DNA of 64,000 nt from Streptomyces sp. FIT100 (GCF_024584805.1 NZ_CP075715.1:372001-436000); one strand, 5' to 3'; numbered from the stretch's first letter, positions 23,378 to 31,430 are shown. The notes: a model not told the origin generated them from the sequence alone. Made by a program: numbers and translations.

Positions 23378-24196
23378 ATGGGTCGGGTTGGTGATGTGGT
23401 GTCGATTGCGGAATTGGTGGATGAGCGTCGGGATTTGGTGGGGGTGGCGTATGGAATGTTGGGGAGTTGTTGTGAGGCGGAGGGTGTTGTTGATGAGGCG
23501 TATCGGCGGTGGTACGGGCTGTCGGATCGGGCGCGGGCACGGATCGTAGTGCCGCGTTCCTGGCTGGCGGGGGTTGTCGGGGGGATGTGTCTGGACCGGT
23601 TGGCGTTGCCGGGGCGGGGACACCAGGGGTTGACTCCGGCGGCGCGGGCGGCGTTGGCCGTCAATGAGGTGCTCCGGGTGGTGTGGGGTGGGGTCACTGC
23701 CGGTGTCGTGGACCAGCCGGGGTTGGGGTTGGGGCGTGAGGAGTCGGTTGATGGTGCGCGGCGCAGTGTGCGGGCCGGGCACTCGCGGGTCACGACGGCG
23801 CGGGAACATGATGTGGTGGCCGGTGCGGTCCGTCAGGCGTGCGTGACGCAGGATGCCGTGTTTCTGGCGTCTTTGCTGGCGCCGGACGCGACGGCGTTCT
23901 TCGACGGTGGTGGCAAGGTCCGGGCCCTGGCCGAGCCGGTACACGGCAACGAGCAGGTCACTCGCGCCCTGCTGGCCCTGCTGGCCCGCGGTCCGCGTAC
24001 CTTTCTGGACACCCGGTCCGTCAACGGACGGACCGGTCTTGTCGTGCGCTACGACCGGACCGTGGCCGCGGTCATCAGCCTGGACACCGCCGGTCACCAT
24101 GTCGTCCAGGTCTGGGCCACTCTCAACCCGGACAAACTCCGCCCCTGGAACCGACCCGGCGCCGCCCCCGGCCCACCACGGCCAAAGACGACATGA
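23378..24196 (+). CDS. Degenerate ECF41-like protein lacking sigma region 4
   Basis: 272 residues from ATG 23378, behind GGAGGGAGG. The N-terminus keeps a worn region 2 (LVGVAYGMLGSCCEAEGVVD then EAYRRWY, PRSWLAGVVGGMCLDRL). The following stretch starts like region 4 (LTPAARAALAVNEVL) but has no recognition helix, and WLPEP is gone. The C-terminal SnoaL-like extension is better kept: ASLLAPDATAFFDGGGKVRA and NPDKL near the end, both ECF41 hallmarks. It probably cannot recognise a -35 element. It could instead act as a modulator that binds core polymerase or a partner sigma factor, or be a decaying paralogue. Codon use in the first 350 bp is unusually rich in T/G at third positions. It has an ECF41-type promoter of its own. 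Confidence 0.72.
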   Translation: MGRVGDVVSIAELVDERRDLVGVAYGMLGSCCEAEGVVDEAYRRWYGLSDRARARIVVPRSWLAGVVGGMCLDRLALPGRGHQGLTPAARAALAVNEVLRVVWGGVTAGVVDQPGLGLGREESVDGARRSVRAGHSRVTTAREHDVVAGAVRQACVTQDAVFLASLLAPDATAFFDGGGKVRALAEPVHGNEQVTRALLALLARGPRTFLDTRSVNGRTGLVVRYDRTVAAVISLDTAGHHVVQVWATLNPDKLRPWNRPGAAPGPPRPKTT

Positions 24197-24497
24197 CCCC
24201 AACCACGGCTACGACACGTCCCGCGGATGCGCGCGGCGCCTCGCAGGCCGTTGCCGTCGGACAGACTGACGGCAGCCGGCGTGAGAAGAGCCTTCAACGA
24301 GCCCACATTCCCGCGCGGAGGCATCTGTCGCAACGCTCCACTGGGTACGGCCCTTCCGCATGCACCTCGACCGAACAGGTGCAGATGTTGTGACGTCGCC
24401 TGAGGGCCTCCTCCGGGCGGCCAAGGCCAGACCCGTCGGCAGGCGGGACGGCAGTGCGCGGGGCGCCCGACGGGGGGCGCGGTGGGCCGCACGCGTC

Positions 24498-24524
24498 TGT
24501 CACAGCTCCCGTGGGTGTTCGGTC
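24498..24524 (+). promoter_or_regulatory. ECF41-type promoter TGTCACA-N16-GGTC
   Basis: TGTCACA 24498-24504, 16 nt, GGTC 24521-24524, 59 nt before the ATG of the small coiled-coil gene at 24584. Confidence 0.76.
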
Positions 24525-24583
24525 AATGCGGTTGTGGCTTGTGTGGTGTTCGTCCAGGCCCGGCCCGAGCCGAAGGAAGGCGC

Positions 24584-24769
24584 ATGACGACCCGAGACGC
24601 CGAGAAGCACTTCGATCCTGCCGCAGCCAGCGTGTCCCTGGTCGCCGAGGCCGCCCGGCTCGAGGCTCGTGTGCGCACGCTTCTCGCGGCACTCGACACT
24701 GTCGACGCGCGCATCGCGGCGGTCTCAGACGCACTGCGCCTGCTGCGCCGCTCGACCGTCGACGGGTAG
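24584..24769 (+). CDS. Small coiled-coil protein under an ECF41-type promoter
   Basis: 61-residue protein. Residues 14-54 are a single amphipathic helix with heptad-like Leu/Val/Ala spacing, paralogous to the protein at 20558 (EARVRTLLAALDTVDARIAA against ETRVIELRQALAELDERIRA). ATG 24584 sits behind GAAGGAAGG. No domain is recognised, there is no signal peptide or Cys. Its promoter puts it in the putative ECF41 regulon. Together with the longer coiled-coil protein at 25039 it could form hetero-oligomers, but that is speculation. Confidence 0.68.
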   Translation: MTTRDAEKHFDPAAASVSLVAEAARLEARVRTLLAALDTVDARIAAVSDALRLLRRSTVDG

Positions 24770-25038
24770 TTCCGTCCTTCCGATGTCAGCAGAAGTCTTC
24801 GCTGTCCAGCAGGGTCGGGCCCTGTCCCGTTTCCCCTGCGACGGCACTGTGTTCCGCGTTCCCTCACTGCACCCGGCCGCTTCGGGCACACGTGTGGTCC
24901 GCCCGATTCATCTGTGTTCCAGAGCGCACTCCTGCATAAGATGTCCCAGGGGGTACCCAATCCCGGCGTCCGGGCGGAGCGGCACCGCAGGTGACTCGGC
25001 AGGGGCGTAACACGAAGGGTTGAGGATGAGAGGAACAC

Positions 25039-25647
25039 ATGGTCTCTGCAAGCCGCGCGGCGCATAACATCGAGATCACCGCCGAGAGTCTCCAGGAGGA
25101 CCTGGCCCGCCTGGAGGTCCAGAAGCAGGCGCTGGAGAGGGAGCTGGCCGCGGTCGTGGCGCATCTCGGCTCCGTGCAGCGGGCTCTGAGTGCCCTCGAG
25201 GTACTGATGGCCGGCACCGCCGCCGTGGCCCCGGCGGACGTCGCGCGTGCCGCGGCAGCAGCACCGGACCAGACGGTCGTGTCCCCCTCCGCGTCGGCGG
25301 ACGTCGCCCCGAAGACCGAACCCAAGGCTCGGCAACCCAAAGGCCGGCAGGCCGCAAAGGCGCCTGCTGCCCACAGCACCCCCAGCTCCTCCGGAGCTTC
25401 CAGTGCCTCCCCCGACTCCACCGAGGCCGACAGCCAGCGGACGTACGGCAAACTCACCGAGCACATCCTGGAGTACTTCGCCACGGTCGGCACTGCGGAT
25501 GTGCGTGCCCGCGATGTGGCCGCCGCTCTCGGCCGCGACGCCGACAGCGGGAGCATCAACGCGGTCCGCAGCACGCTCGACCGGCTCGTCGGCACTTCCC
25601 GTATCCGCCGAACCGGCCGGGGCCTCTACCGCGCCAAGCGGTCCTAG
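25039..25647 (+). CDS. Coiled-coil plus winged-helix-like protein
   Basis: 202 residues in three parts: a coiled coil (about 10-60, ITAESLQEDLARLEVQKQAL then ERELAAVVAHL), an Ala/Pro/Ser/Lys-rich linker (about 65-130), and a compact C-terminal domain (about 135-200) with LTEHILEYFATVGTADVRAR then DVAAALGRDADSG and VRSTLDRLVGTSRIRRTGRG, which has the helix-turn-helix and wing pattern of a small winged-helix DNA-binding domain. ATG 25039 follows GAGGATGAGAGGA. It may be a DNA-binding adaptor that oligomerises through its coiled coil; the first part resembles the small coiled-coil proteins upstream. Function unknown. Confidence 0.68.
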   Translation: MVSASRAAHNIEITAESLQEDLARLEVQKQALERELAAVVAHLGSVQRALSALEVLMAGTAAVAPADVARAAAAAPDQTVVSPSASADVAPKTEPKARQPKGRQAAKAPAAHSTPSSSGASSASPDSTEADSQRTYGKLTEHILEYFATVGTADVRARDVAAALGRDADSGSINAVRSTLDRLVGTSRIRRTGRGLYRAKRS

Positions 25648-26186
25648 GCTCCCGCGCCGAACACGCATGCATGCGCGAGGCGCGGCCTGCCCCGGGGGCA
25701 TGCGTCAACGCGTTTCGGACGCCATATTTCACGGGGGATTGTGTCGAACGGCGTCCGAAACGCTGTGATCACGGTATCAAAACTTCCCCCCATCACACAC
25801 CGACCGTTGTGAACATGTTGTTCAGTGACAGTGTCACCCACCACCGGGCACTCATGCGGACAGCGGCGACAGCGTGGATGCAGCCGCCGCCCGCCTTGCT
25901 GCCACGCCCATCCGTCAGCCGGCTGGACCGAGGATCAGCGCGATGCGCAGGCCGACCACCAGCGTGGTGGTGAGGGCCGTTGCGGTGAACGCCCCGGGGA
26001 ACGACCCATCGATGCGCACCGCGCTGCACGGCAGGCCACTCGGGCCAGTACGAAGTCAGCACATCTCGCCCGCGAGAGGCAGCAGAGTGTGGGAATGGGA
26101 ATCACACTGTTTGCCGACGGCCCGCACTGGCCGCCCGGTCACATCCGCGGCACCGAGACCGGGCAGGCGTACGACCGTCCGGGCAC
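25648..26186. other. 539-bp region without a convincing gene
   Basis: Apart from the long inverted repeat at 25710-25763 and a small palindrome GTGACAGTGTCAC at 25827-25839, I see nothing. Open frames here look like composition effects. Confidence 0.5.
25710..25763. repeat. 14-bp perfect inverted repeat with 26-nt loop
   Basis: GCGTTTCGGACGCC (25710-25723) and its exact complement GGCGTCCGAAACGC (25750-25763). About 62 nt after the stop of the winged-helix gene. It could be a terminator, a protein-binding site or the trace of a small mobile element. Confidence 0.85.
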
Positions 26187-26645
26187 TCAGGAGTCGGTCA
26201 GCAAGCGGCGTGCCAGCGCACCCCAGTCGATGCGGTCGGCTTCCGAGCCGCGCGGGACACGAAGGTACGTCCGGCGCAGCCATGCGCGAAGCCCGGTGCG
26301 GTCGATCTCGAACAGCGCAGTGGCCCCGGGAGGTCCGATACGGAGGAAGAGGCTGTCGTCGCAGTCGTTCGCGAGGAGCGGCCAGACGCGCACCTCCCCT
26401 GACCCCGCGGTGTCCTTGGTTCCCGAGTCGAGGAGATCGCGGCCCAGATCCCAGGTGACCGACGAGTCGTGCATCGGCCGGAACTCGGTCCGCACGACGA
26501 ACGGATCGTCCACGTCGTAGCAGAAGGTCGCTTCGACCGGTGTGCTCACCCCCGAACTCCTCAGGTGACGTGCCGAAGTCTCCCAGTACAGCTTCCCTTC
26601 CGCGGACTCTCCGGAAGCAGCACGGTGCTCCCTCTTCCCTGGCAT
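26187..26645 (-). CDS. SsgA-like sporulation/cell-division protein (SALP)
   Basis: 152-residue member of the SsgA-like protein family, found only in morphologically complex actinomycetes, where it controls septum placement and spore-wall synthesis. Recognised by the segments VEATFCYDVDDPFVVRTEFR, WDLGRDLLDSGT, GEVRVWP and RIGPPGATALFEIDRTGLRA WLRR. It has a longer N-terminus (about 38 residues before the domain) than SsgA/SsgB. Four tandem 15-bp repeats lie 26 nt upstream of its start, where the promoter should be. Which SALP subgroup it belongs to cannot be told here. Confidence 0.88.
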   Translation of the reverse strand: MPGKREHRAASGESAEGKLYWETSARHLRSSGVSTPVEATFCYDVDDPFVVRTEFRPMHDSSVTWDLGRDLLDSGTKDTAGSGEVRVWPLLANDCDDSLFLRIGPPGATALFEIDRTGLRAWLRRTYLRVPRGSEADRIDWGALARRLLTDS

Positions 26646-26670
26646 GGAGAACAGCTCCTCGGATGACGGG

Positions 26671-26730
26671 TGGCTCGCACTGGTCTGGCTCGCACTGGTC
26701 TGGCTCGCACTGGTCTGGCTCGCACTGGTC
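26671..26730. repeat. Four tandem 15-bp repeats in the promoter of the SsgA-like gene
   Basis: TGGCTCGCACTGGTC repeated four times without a mismatch, covering -26 to -85 relative to the start codon. It could be an operator array or a variable-number repeat affecting promoter spacing. Confidence 0.95.
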
Positions 26731-26881
26731 GTGGTCGGGTGACCGCTCTCCGGCTCCTCACACGCTGCCGGGCGGTGAAGGATCTGTATCCGTCAGGTGC
26801 GTTCGACGTGCATCCGTCGACCCGAACGCGTCTGGCCGCGATCACCACCACCGCCGGAGGCACACCGCAGCCCCGACGCCG

Positions 26882-27751
26882 TCAGCCGAGGGCGATGAGG
26901 GCGACCGCGACGGCGGCGCAGGCCAGGCCGGTCGTCTGTACGCGTGTGGGTCGTTCGTGGAGGTGGACGACGGCGAGCATGACGGTGATCGCCGGGTACA
27001 GCGCGGCGAGGACGGTGGCGAGCGACACGAGCTGACCGAGGGTGGCGGCCAGGTACAGGAGGAGCGCCACGGCGCCGATCGAGCCCAGGCACAGGGCAGG
27101 GAGGGCCGGGTTCCGGGGGATCAGCAGCGTCGCCCCGGCGGCACGGGCCATCGGGACGATCGTGAGGGTCGCGGTGAGGCGGGCGACGATGATCGGCCAC
27201 AGGCCCGCCGCGGGGTCGATCCGGGAGATCGCCAGGAACTGCACCGCGAAGCCGATCCCGGCGAGCAGTCCGAACCGTGCACCGCCGTGGGGCATGCCGG
27301 AGACTGTGGGCCGGCCGCCGTACGAGATCATCCACAGGGCCGGCAGGGCCAGCGCGATGCCCAGCCATGCCGACGCGGCCGGACGGTCCCCGAACACGGT
27401 CACGCTCACCAGCACCGGGAGGGCGACCGCGGCGAGGTCGCTGAGGGGCGCGACCACGCTCATCTGCCCCGCGGCGAAGCCCCGGTAGAGGTAGGCGACG
27501 CCCATTCCGGTCCCCACGCCCGACAGTGCGCCCCAGGCCATGGCCCCGGCAGTGACGTGCGAGGCCGCGAGGATCGGCGTGTCGAGGTGCAGGACGGAGG
27601 CCACCAGTGCCACGGGCAGCAGCAGGACCATGCCGCCGAGCTGGCCGGACACCGCGACACCGTGGCTGTCGGCCCGCCGGGAGAGCAGTCCGCTGAAGAA
27701 GTGCACCAGCCCGAAGAGGACCGCCGCGCTGAGCGCCAGCACCTCCGGCAT
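26882..27751 (-). CDS. EamA/DMT-family membrane transporter
   Basis: 289-residue protein with about ten hydrophobic helices and the two-fold EamA repeat (VLALSAAVLFGLVHFFSG at the start of the first; FGLLAGIGFAVQFLAIS at the second). ATG 27751 lies behind GGAAGGAG; the frame upstream of it is Arg-rich and non-coding. DMT transporters export or exchange metabolites such as amino acids or drugs; the substrate cannot be inferred and no regulator is adjacent. Confidence 0.85.
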   Translation of the reverse strand: MPEVLALSAAVLFGLVHFFSGLLSRRADSHGVAVSGQLGGMVLLLPVALVASVLHLDTPILAASHVTAGAMAWGALSGVGTGMGVAYLYRGFAAGQMSVVAPLSDLAAVALPVLVSVTVFGDRPAASAWLGIALALPALWMISYGGRPTVSGMPHGGARFGLLAGIGFAVQFLAISRIDPAAGLWPIIVARLTATLTIVPMARAAGATLLIPRNPALPALCLGSIGAVALLLYLAATLGQLVSLATVLAALYPAITVMLAVVHLHERPTRVQTTGLACAAVAVALIALG

Positions 27752-27896
27752 CGGTCTCCTTCCGCGCCCGGCTCCTTTTCCCGTTCTTTCCCGTCTTTCC
27801 CGCCTTTTCCCGGGCTCCTGCGCCCGGCGGGGCGTCCGATGCGCTAGTACCACTCAGTGTCGTTACATATCAGGATGAGCCGGGCATCTGCCACAT

Positions 27897-28127
27897 ATGA
27901 CCACGAACAATTCTGAACCCGATCCGCGTGTGAGCCCCGGACCGCCGCCTGACAGTCTGGTGCCGCCGGGCGAGACCCCGCCCGCCGAGGCGAGCGCCGC
28001 CTCGGGGACCGGCCCGTACCAGGCCCCCACCCGCGGCTGGTCGAAGGCGCCGATGGCCGCCATCATCGTGCTCGCCGTGCTGATCGCCGCGTTCTTCCTG
28101 GCGTACGCCGTCGTGCTGATGGTCTGA
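27897..28127 (+). CDS. Small single-span membrane protein (DUF6480-like)
   Basis: 76 residues: a Pro/Glu-rich hydrophilic N-terminus (PGPPPDSLVPPGETPPAEAS), then a C-terminal membrane helix (MAAIIVLAVLIAAFFLAYAV). This pattern matches the small actinobacterial proteins grouped as DUF6480. The N-terminus probably faces the cytoplasm by the positive-inside rule (GWSKAP before the helix). Function unknown. It converges with the sugar ABC operon; stop codons are adjacent. Confidence 0.72.
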   Translation: MTTNNSEPDPRVSPGPPPDSLVPPGETPPAEASAASGTGPYQAPTRGWSKAPMAAIIVLAVLIAAFFLAYAVVLMV

Positions 28128-29057
28128 TCAGTCCTTCGTGCCTCCCGCGGTCAGCCCGGCCACCAGGAAGCGCTGGGCCACCAGGAACACCACGAGCACC
28201 GGCGCGACCGCCAGCAGTGTCGCGAGGACGAGCTCGGGAGGGGACACCGCGGCGTCGGCGCCGACCACCGGGTTGAACGCCGGGGTCGAGGCGAGCATCT
28301 GGGTCAGCCCGACCTGCATCGGGTACTGGTCGCTGCCCGGCAGCATCACATACGGGAGGAAGAAGTTGTTCCAGTTCTGCACGAAGCTGAAGAAGCCGAC
28401 CAGGGCCACCACGGGTGCGGCGAGCGGGAGCCCCACCGAGAAGAACGCACGGAACTCCCCGCAGCCGTCGATGCGTGCGGCGGCGAGCAGATCGGCGGGC
28501 ACGGCGGTGGAGAAGTAGATGTACGTGAGGTACACACCGAACGGGAAGAACGAGTAGGGCAGCACCACCGAGAGCGGGGTGTTGACCAGATGCGCCTCAT
28601 TGATCTCCAGGAACGTGGGCAGCACGAGCGCCGTCTGCGGCATGAGCATGACGACCAGCGTCGTGATCAGCAGGGCGCGGCGGCCCCTGAAGCGCATCTT
28701 CGCCAGTGCGTAGCCCGCCGGGACGCTGACCACCAGGGTGAGCGCGAGGGCGAGCACGGCGTAGACCACCGAGTTGATCAGCCAGGTCGTGACCGCCCCG
28801 TCCTGGAAGGCCATCAGGGCGTGCCAGTTCCGGGCCAGTTGGCCCCATGAGCCGAACGTGAGCGGGTGGGCGTCCTTCAGTTGGGCCGGCGACTTCGTGG
28901 CCGACAGCAGCAGCCAGATGATCGGTCCCAGGAAGAAGAGCGCGAACGCACCGAGGCAGAGGGCGACCAGGCCGCGCGCGGCCGGACGTCCTGCCGGCAG
29001 CGGCCGGGCGCCCGCGCGGCGGGAGGCGGCGCCGCGAGAGGCGGCAAGGGAGCTCAT
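28128..29057 (-). CDS. Carbohydrate ABC importer permease, MalG type
   Basis: 309-residue inner-membrane permease with six helices. The EAA loop that contacts the ATPase is seen as LLAAARIDGCGEFRAFFSVG LPLAAP. The N-terminus is Ala/Arg-rich. It starts 6 nt after the stop of the MalF-type permease. Third gene of a binding protein, permease, permease operon whose ATPase is missing; in Streptomyces the shared ATPase MsiK usually energises such importers. A TGATATCA-type operator upstream of the first gene suggests control by the divergent GntR protein. Confidence 0.9.
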   Translation of the reverse strand: MSSLAASRGAASRRAGARPLPAGRPAARGLVALCLGAFALFFLGPIIWLLLSATKSPAQLKDAHPLTFGSWGQLARNWHALMAFQDGAVTTWLINSVVYAVLALALTLVVSVPAGYALAKMRFRGRRALLITTLVVMLMPQTALVLPTFLEINEAHLVNTPLSVVLPYSFFPFGVYLTYIYFSTAVPADLLAAARIDGCGEFRAFFSVGLPLAAPVVALVGFFSFVQNWNNFFLPYVMLPGSDQYPMQVGLTQMLASTPAFNPVVGADAAVSPPELVLATLLAVAPVLVVFLVAQRFLVAGLTAGGTKD

Positions 29058-29063
29058 GGGACC

Positions 29064-30005
29064 TCACTCCGTCTCGAACAGTCGGCCGCGCCAGACGAAC
29101 AACCCGGCGCAGAGCAGCGTCACGATCAGCAGGTCGATGGAGATGGCGGCGGAACCGTTGAAGTCGTTCTGGCTGAAGGCGTACTGGTAGGCCAGCTGGT
29201 TGAGCGAGTAGTCGTTGGGGACGACGCCGAAGCTCGCCTGGGAGATCAGCTCGGGTTCCACGAACAGTTGCGTGCCGGCAGCGAGCGAGAGGATCGCCAT
29301 GTACGCCACCCACTTGCGGATCATGGGCAGTTGTACGCTCCAGGCCCGGCGGACGGGACCCGCGCCGTCGACGCGGGCCGCCTCCATCAGTTCGGCAGGG
29401 ATGGAGTTCAACGCCCCGTACAGCACGAGGATCCAGCCGCCTGCCCCGGTCCAGAACGCGATGACGGCGAACAGGACGGGCAGGTGGTCCGGGGAGATGA
29501 CGTCGGAGAAGTGCTCGTTCCCGGTCCAGTGGAGCAGCAGGGACACCGGGCTGACGGTCGGGTCCAGCATGAACAGCCAGAGCAGCACGCTCGACGCCCC
29601 CGCCAGGGCTCCGGGTACGTAGTAGGCGAAGCGGACGAACGTCCTGGTGGCGTTGAAGGTGACCCGGTGCACGAGAAGCGCGAGGACCACGACGAGCACG
29701 GTCAGCGACACCAGCCAGATGACCAGGTACAGCGCGACATGCCCGCACGCCGCGAGGAAGCGGTAGTCCCTCGCCGTTCTGGTGAAGTTGCTCACTCCCG
29801 CGAACCCGCCCGCGGGGTCGGTGAGGGCCAGAACGAAGGAGTACGCCACCGGGACCACGCCGAACAGGGCCAGCAGGACCACATAGCCGGAGACGAACAG
29901 ATGCCCGGGCCGGAGCCACCGGAAGCGGGCCACCGGTCGGCTGCCCGGTGACGCCCCCGGGGCCGGCGTCGTCGCCGGCGCCTCTCGAACGGCAGCCGAG
30001 GTCAT
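29064..30005 (-). CDS. Carbohydrate ABC importer permease, MalF type
   Basis: 313-residue permease. ATG 30005 overlaps the TGA of the binding-protein gene. A hydrophilic Pro/Ala-rich start is followed by six membrane helices, and the EAA loop ELMEAARVDGAGPVRRAWSV QLP. A broad loop between helices 1 and 2 (ALTDPAGGFAGVSNFTRTAR) is typical for MalF/UgpA-type proteins. The very long open frame that continues upstream through the neighbouring gene is an overlap artefact. Partner of the MalG-type permease. Confidence 0.9.
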   Translation of the reverse strand: MTSAAVREAPATTPAPGASPGSRPVARFRWLRPGHLFVSGYVVLLALFGVVPVAYSFVLALTDPAGGFAGVSNFTRTARDYRFLAACGHVALYLVIWLVSLTVLVVVLALLVHRVTFNATRTFVRFAYYVPGALAGASSVLLWLFMLDPTVSPVSLLLHWTGNEHFSDVISPDHLPVLFAVIAFWTGAGGWILVLYGALNSIPAELMEAARVDGAGPVRRAWSVQLPMIRKWVAYMAILSLAAGTQLFVEPELISQASFGVVPNDYSLNQLAYQYAFSQNDFNGSAAISIDLLIVTLLCAGLFVWRGRLFETE

Positions 30006-31387
30006 GGGGTCCTCACCCGGTAGCCGAGCACCTGGGCTTCCTGCTCGATCGCCTTCTGCCAGGCAGGCAGCAGCGACTCGACGCTCTCCCCGCGCACCAT
30101 CCCGGCCTGGACCGACTTGGCCCACAGCGCCTCCTGGCTGAATTCGGCCGAACCCCAGCCCGGCCAGACCTGGCCCGCCGCCGCGACCAGGGGCGGGGCG
30201 ATGTCCTGCGCGTAATAGCCGCCGGCCTGCTGCGCCGAGAGCCACTGGGTGGCTGCCGCGGAGTGGGCCGGATAGGTCGGCGCCGGTTTGCCGTCGAACG
30301 ACGCGTGCGTGGTGACCCAGGTGGCGAACCGCACCGCCGCGGTGAGGTTCTTGCTGTGCGAGGAGATCCACCACGCGCCGCCGCCGACGCTTCCGGTGAC
30401 CGGCGGATTCTGGTCGCGCCAGTGCAGTGGAGCTCCTACCGTGATCTGGCCTCCCGGGGTCCTGAGGGCGCCCTGGAACACCGAGCCGCCGTACCAGCTG
30501 GGGCCGGGCAGCATCAGCACCTTGCCGCCCTGCTCCTTCGCGAACTCCGGCCCGAACAGCGGCAGGGTCGACATCGTCCTGTTCGCGATCAGGCGGTCGA
30601 TCAACTTCGCTGCACGCAGGCATGTGGGGTCCGAGGTGTTCACCGTGACCGATTTGGCGGCCGTGACCTGGTTCGCCGGACACTGCGAGCCCCACATGTA
30701 GATCTCCGGCGTCCAGGCGTCGCCGGCGGTCCCCACGATGTAGCCCGGGTGCTCGGCGGCGACCCTGTCGGCCAGCTGCTCGTACTGCTCCCAGGTGGTG
30801 GGTACCTCGTAACCCCACTTGTCCATGAGCGACTTGTTGTACCAGAGCACGTTCTGCGCCAGGTCGTTGCGCAGGCAGTAGGCGGTGCCGTCGACCGTGC
30901 ACGGCGCGAGCGCCCCTGTGGCGAAGCCGTCGAGCGTGGACGACGGCACCAGGCCCTTGTTCAGCGGTGCCAGAGCACCCGTGCCGGACAGGGAGCCCCA
31001 CGAGGCGGCGTTGTTGTCCGTGGTGAAGGCGACGTCCGGCCAGCCTGAGCCCGCGCGGTCGTACAGATGCGACTTGGTCTTGAAGGTGTTCGAGCCGTTC
31101 GCACCGCCGTCGTACGACACGATCTTGACCTTGACGTCGGGGTGGGCCTTCTCGAAGGCCTTGGCGGCGGGGAGCCGCGACGAGTCGACCCACACGGTGA
31201 TCGCGCCGCCCGCGTCCTGCGGTGCGGTCCTGAACCCGTACTTGCTGTTCGCGTCCGCCAGCGACGGACTGCCGCCGCCGACCGACATCCCGCCGCTGCA
31301 CGCCGCGAGGAGCGCGGAAACGACCGTCACGGCCACGCCCAGAGCCCCACCGCGCCGCATTCGCACGCGCTCACGCCTGCCCCTCAT
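30002..31387 (-). CDS. Sugar-binding lipoprotein of the ABC importer
   Basis: 461-residue extracellular solute-binding protein, family 1. Signal sequence with basic start (MRGRRERVRMRRGG) and lipobox LLAAC. The fold shows ITVWVDSSRLPAAKAFEKAH PDVKVKIVSYDGG at the start and AEHPGYIVGTAGDAW in the second lobe. ATG 31387 follows GATGAGG; the frame upstream (MYDITPSS) crosses the operator and is rejected. First gene of the operon, divergent from the GntR gene, with a double GTGATATCA(T/C) site 44 nt upstream. Ligand unknown; probably an oligosaccharide or sugar released by the secreted beta-helix protein of the island. Confidence 0.88.
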   Translation of the reverse strand: MRGRRERVRMRRGGALGVAVTVVSALLAACSGGMSVGGGSPSLADANSKYGFRTAPQDAGGAITVWVDSSRLPAAKAFEKAHPDVKVKIVSYDGGANGSNTFKTKSHLYDRAGSGWPDVAFTTDNNAASWGSLSGTGALAPLNKGLVPSSTLDGFATGALAPCTVDGTAYCLRNDLAQNVLWYNKSLMDKWGYEVPTTWEQYEQLADRVAAEHPGYIVGTAGDAWTPEIYMWGSQCPANQVTAAKSVTVNTSDPTCLRAAKLIDRLIANRTMSTLPLFGPEFAKEQGGKVLMLPGPSWYGGSVFQGALRTPGGQITVGAPLHWRDQNPPVTGSVGGGAWWISSHSKNLTAAVRFATWVTTHASFDGKPAPTYPAHSAAATQWLSAQQAGGYYAQDIAPPLVAAAGQVWPGWGSAEFSQEALWAKSVQAGMVRGESVESLLPAWQKAIEQEAQVLGYRVRTP

Positions 31388-31430
31388 GCACGCCTCATCT
31401 CTGTCCGGATCGCTCCTTCGTGATGAAGGT

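Noticed and set aside
29064-31301. Single 745-codon protein covering permease and binding protein
   Set aside because: The region before 30005 is the out-of-frame shadow of the binding-protein gene; the true permease starts at 30005.
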